Positions 16,853 through 26,117 of a stretch of 64,000 nucleotides of DNA are shown piece after piece (the first letter of the stretch is position 1; each line of letters starts with the position of its first letter). The notes below the pieces were generated by a model. The model did not search any database and was not told where the DNA came from. It was given only the letters and a program-made list of their open reading frames with translations. The position numbers were made by a program, and so were the translations under genes. The DNA is taken from assembly GCF_900107205.1 (NCBI RefSeq), contig NZ_FNPC01000012.1, positions 1 through 64,000 of the forward strand, read 5' to 3'. This DNA comes from Halopenitus persicus (GTDB lineage Archaea; Halobacteriota; Halobacteria; Halobacteriales; Haloferacaceae).

Positions 16853-17617
16853 CTAAATCCGAAGGACATAGAGCACGATCTCGTGAAGTGCAACGGTCCA
16901 TGCCATCGCGTGTGTGACCACCGTGACTAGGAGATTCTCCGTGCGTTCGTACGCATATCCCCACACTAATCCAGGGACTACGGTGTCAATTCCCCAGTAG
17001 AGACTGCCACCGAAGCTCACACCCTGGGTCATCAGTCCGACGAGGAAATGCATCACGCCGAACAGCAGCCCACCGAGGATCACGACACCGAGCGTATCGA
17101 ATGCAGCGCGAAGCCGGCCCTGAACGAGTCCGCGGTAGACCAACTCCTCAGCCGGTGCAGCAAACAGATACATCCCGGTGAATGCGATCGGCCAAAGCAA
17201 GGGCCGTGTTTCTAACGCGAGTTCCTCCATTCCAGTTCCGGGTTGTGGATGCGGGAGTCCCACCGCAGCCAGTATCGGGGGAAGAACCATCCCCTGTGCT
17301 GCAAAGAGAAGCGGCAGCCCCACGATCCAGTCGATGTCTTCAAATGTGGGCCCTCGGATCTTGACATACCTGTTCCAATCACCCTGCCGGACCAAGTACG
17401 CGCCAGCGAACCCGACTTGAATGTAGTTCCCTTGGAGAACGCGAACGACTGGAGACTCGGTGAGATCAAACAGTGAGACGAGACCGCCCATCGAAATGAC
17501 GCCGATCAATCCGGCGAGCAACGCACCAACAGTGATTCCGAGTCCAGCGAACGCCGCACGAACCTGTCGACCTCGTTCGGTCTGCAAAACAGCCGTGATC
17601 TCGGACGGAACACTCAC
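16853..17617 (-). CDS. CPBP family intramembrane metalloprotease 1
   Basis: 254 residues, seven or eight membrane segments. The CPBP (Abi, CaaX-like) motifs are present: EELVYRGLVQ (motif 1, EExxxR), FGVMHFLVG (motif 2, FxxxH) and VTHAMAW (motif 3, HxxxW in place of HxxxN). The family cleaves prenylated or peptide substrates within membranes, and in bacteria often gives self-immunity to bacteriocins. This is the first of three CPBP genes in 9 kb; the three share only the motifs, so they are not recent duplicates. Confidence 0.88.
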   Translation of the reverse strand: MSVPSEITAVLQTERGRQVRAAFAGLGITVGALLAGLIGVISMGGLVSLFDLTESPVVRVLQGNYIQVGFAGAYLVRQGDWNRYVKIRGPTFEDIDWIVGLPLLFAAQGMVLPPILAAVGLPHPQPGTGMEELALETRPLLWPIAFTGMYLFAAPAEELVYRGLVQGRLRAAFDTLGVVILGGLLFGVMHFLVGLMTQGVSFGGSLYWGIDTVVPGLVWGYAYERTENLLVTVVTHAMAWTVALHEIVLYVLRI

Positions 17618-17927
17618 ACCGAATCACGCGCCGACACGACACTCAAGCAGGCTAGAAGTCGACACGAACGAGTTGATGCCAACGGCTCTCGGCGATCGTC
17701 CCTCACACTCGCTGACTCGGAGGGTGTCATAGAAGACTTCTCAACACCTACACAGGAATCGTTCAGTACACACTCTTCAGCGATCATCTATTTCGGACGG
17801 ATCGTGTCTGAAGAATCGAATTTAGAGCCATATCTGGTGGTAATGTTACTAAGCGCTCATTTGAGACGGTTCAATTGGAGTTTTACTCTTCCTCAGCTTT
17901 ACGATCCGAAAACGCCTAACAGACACT
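17618..17927. other. Intergenic region without a supported gene
   Basis: 310 bp between two divergently transcribed membrane-protein genes. The part from 17800 is AT-rich and likely holds the promoter of the gene at 17928. No repeat or RNA gene was seen. Confidence 0.5.
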
Positions 17928-18377
17928 ATGCCCGCGATTGATCGTCTGTCCCAACCCCAAATGACGCGATGGAAGTACGCCTTGATCGGTGGCCTGGCAT
18001 CTCTCCCATTCACCGCTTTCAGTTACTGGCAAACAGGATCTCAACTATCGTTCGGAGCAGTGTTGTTTGGCGGGATTCTCGCCGGCTATCTGGTCAGGCG
18101 AGCAGGCGCTAAGAGTCACGGAGTAGGGATCCGAGTTGGGATGGTCGGCGGACTCCCGATACTCTGGATCCTCTTCGATATTCTCACAGCCACATCTGGA
18201 TTGGCTGGCCCAGCGTGGTTCCTGACGGGCGCAACGCTGCTTACGATCGGCTTCACTATCGTCGTCGCAGGTCTTGGATTCGGCATTGCTGCGCTTGTCG
18301 GAGAAATAGGGGCGCGAGTCGGGAGTTGGCTGGCTGGTAAACAGCCTGAGCAATCACCCCCCATCGTCAATAGCTAA
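17928..18377 (+). CDS. DUF5518-like small membrane protein
   Basis: 149 residues with four membrane segments (about 20-36, 43-60, 75-95 and 100-130). The Gly-rich pattern FGGILAGYLVRRAG followed by GVGIRVGMVGGLP is the hallmark of haloarchaeal DUF5518 proteins. No biochemical role is known for the family. It is transcribed with the CPBP gene 110 bp downstream in the same direction, though the spacer allows a separate promoter. Confidence 0.75.
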   Translation: MPAIDRLSQPQMTRWKYALIGGLASLPFTAFSYWQTGSQLSFGAVLFGGILAGYLVRRAGAKSHGVGIRVGMVGGLPILWILFDILTATSGLAGPAWFLTGATLLTIGFTIVVAGLGFGIAALVGEIGARVGSWLAGKQPEQSPPIVNS

Positions 18378-18486
18378 GGTATGACGCAGATTCGATTGCC
18401 ATCCTTTTGCGCTCGCACGCTCCCGATGGTGAGTTCCACGATCTATGATACCCACCCAACAATCAGTTATTATATAGCGTGGTAGT

Positions 18487-19443
18487 ATGGATGAATCATT
18501 TCGTGCTGTTCGCCGGCTTATTCACGGCGGTCACGACGACCGGGTCAGAGCAACGTGGCGACTACTGACTGGGTTACTCCTGACGTTCGGCGGTGGTTTC
18601 GGTGGATTGTTTCTTATTCAGCAGCTAGGCGTAGAAATTCCCAATTGGGCAGTGTTGCCGACCGTACAACTATTCGCTGTTTTCGGTGTGCTCCTTGCAC
18701 TCGCGGTTTTGAGTCGCTACTTGGACCACCGGCAGTCGTCGGACTATGGCTTCGATCTCTCGCTACGATGGGGAACCGACGCAATCAGTGGAGTTATCTT
18801 TGGAATCGGACTTCAGGGACTTGGGTTCTTATTTGCGTATCAACAAGGGCTAGTGACGATCGTGGATGTGATGTCAGCAGGCACTGCTGATTCTCTTGGC
18901 GTTGTAATCGGAGTCGTCGTAATCGGATGGATACTCCTCGGATTCTGGGAAGAGACATTGTTTCGAGGGATCTTTTTGAAAAACGCTGCCGAGGGATTGG
19001 CTCAAAGAACGTCTCCGAAGACCGCAGTCTTGGGGGCGTGGTTTTGTAGTTCACTCGTCTTCGGGATCTTTCACGGACCCTTCGGTTCGAATCCTGGGCC
19101 ACACTCTCTCATCTACACGCTCGTTATGACCGGTATCTTAGGTGGACTGTTTGGCTGGACGTATCTTCTTACGGAAGAGTTGGCGTTACCGATTGGACTC
19201 CATATGGGGTTCAATCTGGCAGGTGCAAACCTCTTTTTCGGTACCCCGAACGCAGCCGTGCCAACGTTTTTTCAGGTCGAACACAGCGTCTCCGGCGGAC
19301 CAGTCCAGATCCAATCACTTGATCCGTACCTTACTATTCCGCTCTTTCTCGGTGGGTATTTGATCATCACCGGGTACTGCTACCTGCGGCACGGGTCTAT
19401 CACGATTCGTCTCAGTATCGCATCCTACGAATTCACGTCTTAG
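18487..19443 (+). CDS. CPBP family intramembrane metalloprotease 2
   Basis: 318 residues, about eight membrane segments. Motifs: EETLFRGIFL (EExxxR), FGIFHGPFG (FxxxH) and IGLHMGFNLAG (HxxxN), all with the expected metal ligands, so it should be active. The start is ATG 18487 at the end of an AT-rich leader (ttattatatagcg). It lies with the DUF5518 gene and a small membrane protein in one direction. Confidence 0.9.
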   Translation: MDESFRAVRRLIHGGHDDRVRATWRLLTGLLLTFGGGFGGLFLIQQLGVEIPNWAVLPTVQLFAVFGVLLALAVLSRYLDHRQSSDYGFDLSLRWGTDAISGVIFGIGLQGLGFLFAYQQGLVTIVDVMSAGTADSLGVVIGVVVIGWILLGFWEETLFRGIFLKNAAEGLAQRTSPKTAVLGAWFCSSLVFGIFHGPFGSNPGPHSLIYTLVMTGILGGLFGWTYLLTEELALPIGLHMGFNLAGANLFFGTPNAAVPTFFQVEHSVSGGPVQIQSLDPYLTIPLFLGGYLIITGYCYLRHGSITIRLSIASYEFTS

Positions 19444-19589
19444 CCAGGAGTCACCCCTCACAATGTCGTGTCCACGGAATCGGAACCGCGAGCCCTTTGT
19501 CGAGAAGCAGGCGACACAGGTGAGTAGAACGGGAAGGGGCGTGTGCGTACAGAGAGTACACTTAACGTAAACCGTGGACATATTTGCCT

Positions 19590-19949
19590 ATGAGCGTTAG
19601 TCAGCCGATCGATAAAATTTGGAGAAATCCTATTGGGCGTCTTTTGTGTGTTCTTGGTGGTATGAGTCTCGCAGCTGGTATGCTGACGCTGTATCCGCAG
19701 CTTCTGCCTGTGGCCAAATGGAGTGTTCCGGTATGTCTCGTTCTTTGGGGTATCACTCGGTTCTACCTCTACGGAGTAGAGGATATGCTGACCTCGGCCG
19801 CAGGCTGTCTGCTAATACTCGGTGGCTTCAGCTATGCTTCATATCTATTCACTCCGATGAGCGAACTCAACGGAACGGTAGCTCAGCTTATCCCTGTTAC
19901 CGGGATCTTCGTGGAACTGTTCGCTGCCCATTACCGCAACCAAGAATGA
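19590..19949 (+). CDS. Small membrane protein, 119 residues
   Basis: Start chosen at ATG 19590; a TTG two codons earlier would also be possible. Four hydrophobic segments cover nearly the whole protein (LLCVLGGMSLAAGMLTLYP, ...). No known family. It follows the CPBP gene by 146 bp on the same strand. Confidence 0.65.
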   Translation: MSVSQPIDKIWRNPIGRLLCVLGGMSLAAGMLTLYPQLLPVAKWSVPVCLVLWGITRFYLYGVEDMLTSAAGCLLILGGFSYASYLFTPMSELNGTVAQLIPVTGIFVELFAAHYRNQE

Positions 19950-20180
19950 CTACCGTAATTCGGTAGATACGCAAGCAGATTCTTATGGCTGACTCGGCTA
20001 TGAATATCGTGGAATAAACACCGTGACAGCTCTTCTATGACACCCTGTGTAACCGGTTATTCACGATGATCGAAGAAGCTCCGAAGCCCTGATCTGTAGG
20101 TGAAACGTTCTGTGTGGATGTGAACGAGAGGTTACAGCAGAGATACCTTGTACATCACAATACTTCGTCCAAACAGTTAT

Positions 20181-20510
20181 TTAATAGCCTGATAACTGCC
20201 TTACATCTTGATGGTGGAGCCTCTTCTTCTCGGTCACATCATAATTTTCGCGCCGCGTTTGCCGGCGTGACGACGATCCCACAAACACGGAGGATCTCTT
20301 GGGGTGCAGGACACGGCCCTGAAGCATACACCTCGACAGCGTTGAGATCACCGTGTCAAAGCTGTCGTCTGGGAACGCGAGGTTCTGTGGAAACATCTTC
20401 CGCAGCGTCCCCTCTCTCTCAAAGTCAAGGAGTTGCGCCTCAGCGGAGTCGATCCAGGTTACCTGCTGGTCGGAGTTTCCTCCCCACAGCGTCGAATCGG
20501 GTATCGTCAC
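20181..20510 (-). pseudogene. Decayed SAM-dependent methyltransferase fragment
   Basis: One frame gives IDSAEAQLLDFEREGTL and then FPDDSFDTVIS, the motif II-III part of class I methyltransferases. After TLSRCML the frame becomes meaningless, and the matching continuation (EILRVCGIVVTP) is found in another frame until a stop. Both the N-terminal SAM-binding glycine motif and the C-terminal part are missing. It overlaps the 3' end of the nuoCD gene by a few bases. Confidence 0.45.
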
Positions 20511-22147
20511 CGATCCACCTCTCCCATAATTGTGTCGAGGCTCCCGAGAGTGGCGACGAGATCGGCAACGTACTCACCCTCTGCCATCACCGGAAGTGCC
20601 GACAAATTCGAGAACGACGGTCCGCGGATCTTAAACCGTGCGGGGGTCTCGGTGCCGTCCGCACGAATGTAAATTCCGAGTTCACCCTTGGCACCCTCAA
20701 CGGCCCTATAGCACTCGCCGGACGGCTTTAGCGTCCGCGGCACATTAGCCTGACAGGTTCGATCTGCTTCCGGCCAATCTTCAAGGAGATCGGCACACTG
20801 TTCGACGATGGCTGCCGATTCATTGATTTCTTGTAGCCGAACGAGCACACGAGCGAAGTTATCACAACCGTCCTCGGTAACGACATCCCATTGGAGGTGG
20901 TCATAGTAGCCGTATGGATCGTCCCGCCGGAGATCGTAGTCGATGCCGGAGCCGCGAGCAACTGGTCCCGTGGCCCCGTAGTGCTTTGCCTTCTCCGGCG
21001 GCAACTCACCGGTGTCAATACAACGCAGCTGGAGGATCTCGTTGCTTGTCAACAAATCGTGATACTCCTCGAGTTTCTGTGGCAGGTCGCTAGTGAAGGC
21101 GCGTACATCCTCGAAGAACTCATCGCGCAGCTCGGGAATATCCCAGACGACGCCGCCAACCCGAAAGTAGTTGAACATCATCCGCTGACCGGTCAGTTCC
21201 TCTAAGAGGTCTTGGACGATCTCCCGATCCCGGAATCCGTACATAAAGGTGGCATTGAATTCACCGCTGATATCCAGTGCGTACATCGCAATGAATAGCA
21301 AATGCGAGAGGATACGGGACAACTCGGCGCTCATCGTCCGGATGATCTGGGCGTACTCCGGAACCTCGATGTCGGCTAGGTCCTCAATGACGCGAGCATA
21401 TGCCCATTCGTTGAGTAAGCCCGCTCCGCCCCAGTCCCATCGGTCGGGGTACGGCATAATCTGATGGCGATAGGTGCCCTGCTGGCACATTTTTTCCTCA
21501 CACCGGTGGATATACCCGATATCCGGCTCAACCGCGGCGACTTGCTCGCCATCCAAGACCACTTCCAGGTGGAGCACGCCGTGGGTTGAGGGATGGTGTG
21601 GTCCGATGTTAATGAACATCGTATCACCCTGCCGACTGTCATTCTTGATTGGATTGGCGTGCTCATCTAGCGGCACGATCTGAGGTTGATTCTGATTATA
21701 GTTCGTCGACAGCGGATGCCCCTGCCAGGTCTCCGGCAAGAGAATCCGACGCAAGTCCGGGTGACCCTCGTACTTGATGCCAACGAGATCGTACGCCTCC
21801 CGTTCGTGCCACTCAGCCGTCCGATAGACCGGCGCGGCTGACTCAGTAACTGGATCATCCTTCGTTGTTGAGACAACAACCGACAGTTCTTGCGTCCGGT
21901 CGTCGTAGCTTGTGAGATGATATATCGTCTCGAAACGAGTTTCGTACTCTTGGGCGGTCACACACGAACAGTGGTCAAATCCTAACTCCAAGCGAAGCGT
22001 CGAGAGGACGCTCTGAACTCGGTCGGCTCGGATTACGATTGCGGGGGCGTTCTCGTGTGATTCATAGCTGACGACGGCGTCGTCGGGGAGGGCCGTAACC
22101 GCCTCATCTACAAACCGGTGGGCGGTCGAGCGTTGTTGCCGTTGCAT
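20507..22147 (-). CDS. nuoCD: Orphan NADH dehydrogenase-like subunit CD (NuoCD fusion)
   Basis: 546 residues. Residues 1-160 are NuoC-like (VYRTAEWHEREAYDLVGIKY, HPDLRRILLPE), and residues about 175-546 are NuoD-like (IGPHHPSTHGVLHLEV, IGYIHRCEEKMCQQ, ending GSLDTIMGEVDR). The quinone-site His pair of HHPSTHG is kept. In complex I these subunits form the peripheral arm near the quinone site, but no other nuo gene is present here, so this copy is separated from its operon. It is divergent from an HTH_10 regulator 114 bp away. It might join a chromosomal complex as a variant subunit. Confidence 0.92.
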   Translation of the reverse strand: MQRQQRSTAHRFVDEAVTALPDDAVVSYESHENAPAIVIRADRVQSVLSTLRLELGFDHCSCVTAQEYETRFETIYHLTSYDDRTQELSVVVSTTKDDPVTESAAPVYRTAEWHEREAYDLVGIKYEGHPDLRRILLPETWQGHPLSTNYNQNQPQIVPLDEHANPIKNDSRQGDTMFINIGPHHPSTHGVLHLEVVLDGEQVAAVEPDIGYIHRCEEKMCQQGTYRHQIMPYPDRWDWGGAGLLNEWAYARVIEDLADIEVPEYAQIIRTMSAELSRILSHLLFIAMYALDISGEFNATFMYGFRDREIVQDLLEELTGQRMMFNYFRVGGVVWDIPELRDEFFEDVRAFTSDLPQKLEEYHDLLTSNEILQLRCIDTGELPPEKAKHYGATGPVARGSGIDYDLRRDDPYGYYDHLQWDVVTEDGCDNFARVLVRLQEINESAAIVEQCADLLEDWPEADRTCQANVPRTLKPSGECYRAVEGAKGELGIYIRADGTETPARFKIRGPSFSNLSALPVMAEGEYVADLVATLGSLDTIMGEVDR

Positions 22148-22261
22148 CTTCCAGCAGGTGTCAGTTCACGTTGCAGTTCGGTAGGCACGCTGCCTCACTA
22201 GTGGTGGTGTATAAATAGAGGCATCCGTGGTGATTTAATCCAACACGCTCTACGTCGGTAT

Positions 22262-22918
22262 ATGCGCTATCTCACGGTATTGGTCAAACCAAGCGGAGAT
22301 GGTGCGTTCCATCCGCTTGGAGGTGAGCTGACGGATGCCCCTTCCATCAAGCGGCGAGCCATTCACTACGTCGAGCTTCTCGCTGATGATACCGTGCTGT
22401 TGTTTGCCGAGGCAAGCGGCAGTCAGGAACGGTACAGACAGATTATGGAGAATTCTCCCCACGTCATTAGTTATCTAACTGCGGGAGAAGACCGTTGGAT
22501 GGCTGTGAGCCAATTTGAACCGACGGAAGCGGTTCGTCGGGCGCTGGAACTGCAACGAGAATCACTGCTGGTAATCGACACGCCGATTCGTTTCACCGCT
22601 GATGATCATCTCAAAGTGACGTACTTGGGGACCGACGAGATATTCAAAAAACTGTATAAGTACGTCGAGAATGTTGAATATATTACATTCGAAATCCTTG
22701 AAACAGGTGATTACGAGGCTAACGGATCATCGTTCAGCAGGATGATTACCTCCCGGCAAGAAGAAATCCTTGAGACGGCAGTTGACTTGGGCTATTATAG
22801 CGAACCTCGGCAAGCATCACTTGAGGACATTAGCGAGGTAGTAGGAATCACTCCTGGAACGGTCGGTGAACACCTTCGAAAAGTCGAAGAACGTGTGTTT
22901 AACGAAATGGTTCATTGA
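22262..22918 (+). CDS. HTH_10 (Bat-type) transcription regulator
   Basis: 218 residues. The C-terminal 55 residues form the HTH_10 domain typical of bacterio-opsin-activator-like proteins (SRQEEILETAVDLGYYSEP, then EVVGITPGTVGEHLRKVEER). The first 150 residues resemble the BAT sensor part (MRYLTVLVKP...). Start ATG 22262 just after TATA-rich DNA. Divergent from nuoCD with a short shared promoter region, so it may control that gene. Confidence 0.88.
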   Translation: MRYLTVLVKPSGDGAFHPLGGELTDAPSIKRRAIHYVELLADDTVLLFAEASGSQERYRQIMENSPHVISYLTAGEDRWMAVSQFEPTEAVRRALELQRESLLVIDTPIRFTADDHLKVTYLGTDEIFKKLYKYVENVEYITFEILETGDYEANGSSFSRMITSRQEEILETAVDLGYYSEPRQASLEDISEVVGITPGTVGEHLRKVEERVFNEMVH

Positions 22919-23143
22919 CGGAGCTTGAATACCATCCATTTCTGAGAATAAGCAATGTCGATCGATTCGCCACAAACTCTGTCAGCCGATTCGGGGTCAG
23001 ATCTGTTTGTGTATTCAAAAGTAGCCCCATAGATGGGGCAATCATCGTATTCAGCTACGTAACGTATTTTCAGCCACACCAGGTTGCGGTTCTATGGTTG
23101 TAGCACAGATTCCGAACACGATTATCGCTTCAAGCCGCTACTA

Positions 23144-24055
23144 ATGTCAGCTACAAAAATACTCCCGAATACAGATGCATCGTTGCTAGCCGATTACGAT
23201 GTAGAATCCATCTATCGTACCGTTAACGACGTCCAGCTACATATCGTTACGGCCGGCGATCCTGATGCTCCACTCGTCATCCTACTGCACGGGCACCCTG
23301 ACTTCTGGTACGGCTGGCGCGACCAAATCATTTCGCTGGTTGAAGCCGGTTTCCGTGTCATTGTTCCCGATCAGCGAGGCTGTAATCTGAGCGAAGCTCC
23401 CGACGGAGTTGAGGCCTACAGATTATCAGAACTATCAGCCGACGTTTGCGAATTGATCCACAGCGAGGGTCGGGAATCGGCACACGTTGTTGGACACGAC
23501 TTTGGCGGATTCGTCGCTTGGAACGTAGCACTCCGTCAGCCATCCATCGTTGATCGGCTCGGGATTTTAAACGTTCCACATCCGACAGTGTATTGGGATA
23601 CGTTGAAATCTAGCCCTCAGCAGATTGCCCGGAGCTGGTACGTCTGGTTGTATCAGTTACCGAAGCTACCCGAATGGATGCTGAGTCGGAACAATATGGA
23701 CAATATGGTTGCATCGCTTGAGGTAACATCAAATCCTGGCACGTTCGACGAGGAAACTATTGAACGCTACCGTGCAGCTTGGCGGCATACTGGGGTTCAC
23801 CCACGCATAAACTGGTATCGTGGGTTTCGTCGATCGGAAAACCCATCTCACGACACCGTTACCCAGCCGACATTGATTTGTTGGGGGAAAGATGATATAG
23901 CACTTCTTCCCTCAATGGCTAGAATGAGCGTCGATTACTGCGAAAACGGGCAGCTACGGATGTTTCCCAACGCATCACACTGGGTACATTTTGAACGTGA
24001 GGAAGTAACTGAAGAGCTCCTCCATCACCTTTCGAAAAGTAGTTCACCATATTGA
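23144..24055 (+). CDS. Alpha/beta hydrolase, epoxide hydrolase-like
   Basis: 303 residues from ATG 23144 (MSATKILPNTD). Features of the epoxide hydrolase/haloalkane dehalogenase branch: oxyanion motif HGHPDFWYGWR, nucleophile elbow GHDFGG with Asp instead of Ser, acidic residue in WGKDDIALL, and catalytic His in SHWVHFE. The cap domain of about 70 residues carries Trp/Tyr residues. Cytoplasmic, no signal peptide. It is monocistronic; substrate unknown. Confidence 0.88.
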   Translation: MSATKILPNTDASLLADYDVESIYRTVNDVQLHIVTAGDPDAPLVILLHGHPDFWYGWRDQIISLVEAGFRVIVPDQRGCNLSEAPDGVEAYRLSELSADVCELIHSEGRESAHVVGHDFGGFVAWNVALRQPSIVDRLGILNVPHPTVYWDTLKSSPQQIARSWYVWLYQLPKLPEWMLSRNNMDNMVASLEVTSNPGTFDEETIERYRAAWRHTGVHPRINWYRGFRRSENPSHDTVTQPTLICWGKDDIALLPSMARMSVDYCENGQLRMFPNASHWVHFEREEVTEELLHHLSKSSSPY

Positions 24056-24079
24056 TTTGAGCCTCGGTAACAGAAACTA

Positions 24080-24376
24080 CTATGTCAGAATAATAGCATA
24101 CAGCACGACACACAAGCCGATAACAGTCACGAGACCCCGTACGAGCAAGACAATCCCGTTCCCTGCTCCAGTCATATCAGCGAGCATAACAGCCACATAA
24201 ACACCCGCCGTTAACAGACCAATACCGACGGCAAGCGCCCGCATCTTCGCGGAGCCATTGCGTCTGTACCCACGATAGGCCAGCGTAGCGACAAACAGTC
24301 CAACGAGAGCAGTCACACTACGGGTTATCGAAACAACACTAAGCGGTTCCATTATCAGCAAACTGTCTGCTATCAT
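24080..24376 (-). CDS. Small membrane protein (DUF7521-like), second of operon
   Basis: 98 residues, three membrane segments, with an internal YRGYRRNGSAKMRAL loop. It overlaps the upstream membrane protein gene by 4 bp and shares its pattern (a hydrophobic helix, RGYR..., a second helix), so the two are paralogous and probably heteromeric. The pattern of a small HTH protein plus such membrane proteins recurs in haloarchaea. Confidence 0.7.
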   Translation of the reverse strand: MIADSLLIMEPLSVVSITRSVTALVGLFVATLAYRGYRRNGSAKMRALAVGIGLLTAGVYVAVMLADMTGAGNGIVLLVRGLVTVIGLCVVLYAIILT

Positions 24377-24696
24377 CGCATCTCACCTCCGTACACGGTC
24401 CACAGGATCGTCCCCAGTCCGAATAGCTCACAGCCACTGACGAGTATCGACCGACCGACGGTCCCGATGTCGGTTGCCGTCGGTAACCCCACGCGAAGCA
24501 ATTCTGGGACCGTTATCAAGAAGATGAGACCGACTGCGAGCCAAAGCATCCCGCGGTGAGCCGGTCCTTGACGGTAGCCACGAATCAGAACCACGGCGAT
24601 AGTCAGTGAAAGCACTACCGAGACCACCGAGAGGACGAGCACGCCGATCGCTATGAACGGGGCTGTCCCAGTCGCATCCAGCTGTAAGAGAAACAT
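24373..24696 (-). CDS. Small membrane protein (DUF7521-like), first of pair
   Basis: 107 residues with three membrane segments and the loop IRGYRQGPAHRGMLWLAVG, similar to the loop of its downstream partner. It starts one base after the stop of the HTH gene, so all three genes form one tight operon. Confidence 0.7.
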   Translation of the reverse strand: MFLLQLDATGTAPFIAIGVLVLSVVSVVLSLTIAVVLIRGYRQGPAHRGMLWLAVGLIFLITVPELLRVGLPTATDIGTVGRSILVSGCELFGLGTILWTVYGGEMR

Positions 24697-24697
24697 T

Positions 24698-25039
24698 TCA
24701 GGACAACCCCTCGAACAGATCTGTGAACCGATCGGCAGGATCGGTAGCCGAACGTGTCACTGCTACTTCGTAGCCCCCATCAGCGAACGTAACAGTGACG
24801 GTCTCGACAATGGCTGCGTACCGCTTGTAGTGGTGACCGTCGGGATCAAGTTCCTGCTGTTCGGTCACGAGGTCTGCTTCCTGCAACCGGTTAAGACGGC
24901 GGTATGCCGTTGCATCGGACATCTCGCAGGCCGTACAGAGTTCATCAACTGACATCGGTTCAATTGTGAGGTGAGCGAGGATTTCTCGGGCGTACTCATC
25001 GTCGAGTACCGCCAGGACAGCATCCTCGTCCTCGTCCAT
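24698..25039 (-). CDS. Winged-helix regulator of the membrane-protein operon
   Basis: 113 residues from ATG 25037-25039. ArsR-like fold: EYAREILAHLTIEPMSVDEL, then recognition helix SDATAYRRLNRLQEADLV and a beta wing (DGHHYKRYAAIVETVTV). It heads the three-gene operon 24080-25039 and is divergent from a CPBP protease gene 99 bp away, which it may also control. The signal it senses could be passed from the membrane proteins. Confidence 0.82.
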   Translation of the reverse strand: MDEDEDAVLAVLDDEYAREILAHLTIEPMSVDELCTACEMSDATAYRRLNRLQEADLVTEQQELDPDGHHYKRYAAIVETVTVTFADGGYEVAVTRSATDPADRFTDLFEGLS

Positions 25040-25138
25040 ATGTATGCCAGATTCGGGTACAAGTAAAAAACCCGCCACAGCTTCCGGGTCAGAAGCCGTG
25101 CCTGGGTTGCTACTTGTATCCGTCTTCTTGGGTCGTGT

Positions 25139-26098
25139 ATGTCGTTACGATCGACGGTTAACCGCATACTACCGACCACTCTACGTCAAAGGCTCCTCCA
25201 ACTTCTCTGGCCGATCTGGAACGCTGAACAACGCCGACTGCGTGCACCGTTCCGTGCGCTCCTGCCGACGGTACTGACCTTTATTTTCCTTGCAATTCTC
25301 CAGACCGCGATACGGGCCAGATTCGAGCATCCAGTACGAGAACTACTCGAACTGACTGGCATCGCCGTCATCCTCATCGGTGCAGTTCTTCTCAGTGCAC
25401 GAGTCATCGACCGACGCCCCGTAAACGGATTCGGACTCTCGTTCGACCGAGAGTGGTGGCACTCGTTTGCTGTTGGAGGGCTTGTCGCCACGGCAATCAA
25501 CGGTGGTGCACTCATTGTGTCCCTCGGTACTGGCTGGGCCACGTTCGTTGGCGTAATGCACGGCTCCGGCGATCTGCCGTTCGTGCCCGCGATGGGTATC
25601 GTGTTCGGGTATATCGCTTTCGCAGCCGCGTGGGAGGAGTTTATTCTGCGTGGTGCGATGGTGACGAATCTTGCGGAGGGCTCGAATGGGTTCGTTCCCC
25701 GGTGGATGGCTGTGGGACTCGCGGTGACGCTCAGTACGCTGGTGTTTGCGTTTCTACACGGCGGGAAAATAACGCATTTCAGCCAGTATGGGTACTACCT
25801 GATCGCTGGGCTGGTACTGAGTGGAGTATACGTTCTGACCGGGGAGCTCGCTCTCAGCATCGGATTTCACGTGTTCTATAATTTCACACAAAGCGCGATA
25901 TTCGGACTGGGACATTCACAGCAGACGCCCGAGCTCTTCGCCGTTGACATCATTGGCCCATCGCGTTGGGTCGGAGAAGAGGGTCTCGTCTTCGTCGGCT
26001 TCGCCATCATCGGCGGGCTGGTACTAGTTGCGTATATTGGCTGGCGTGACGGGACACTCGAACTCGACGACCGCGTAACCAGCTACACTGGACGATAA
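25139..26098 (+). CDS. CPBP family intramembrane metalloprotease 3
   Basis: 319 residues with about eight membrane segments. Motifs: WEEFILRGAMV (EExxxR), FAFLHGGK (FxxxH), IGFHVFYNFTQ (HxxxN). All metal ligands are kept. A small ArsR-type gene follows 19 bp after the stop and is likely cotranscribed. Together with the two CPBP genes at 16.9 and 18.5 kb it makes an unusual cluster. Confidence 0.9.
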   Translation: MSLRSTVNRILPTTLRQRLLQLLWPIWNAEQRRLRAPFRALLPTVLTFIFLAILQTAIRARFEHPVRELLELTGIAVILIGAVLLSARVIDRRPVNGFGLSFDREWWHSFAVGGLVATAINGGALIVSLGTGWATFVGVMHGSGDLPFVPAMGIVFGYIAFAAAWEEFILRGAMVTNLAEGSNGFVPRWMAVGLAVTLSTLVFAFLHGGKITHFSQYGYYLIAGLVLSGVYVLTGELALSIGFHVFYNFTQSAIFGLGHSQQTPELFAVDIIGPSRWVGEEGLVFVGFAIIGGLVLVAYIGWRDGTLELDDRVTSYTGR

Positions 26099-26117
26099 CT
26101 CACACCAATCAATACCG

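Noticed and set aside
22915-23103. 62-codon frame before the hydrolase gene
   Set aside because: No protein-like pattern and it overlaps the likely promoter region of the hydrolase.
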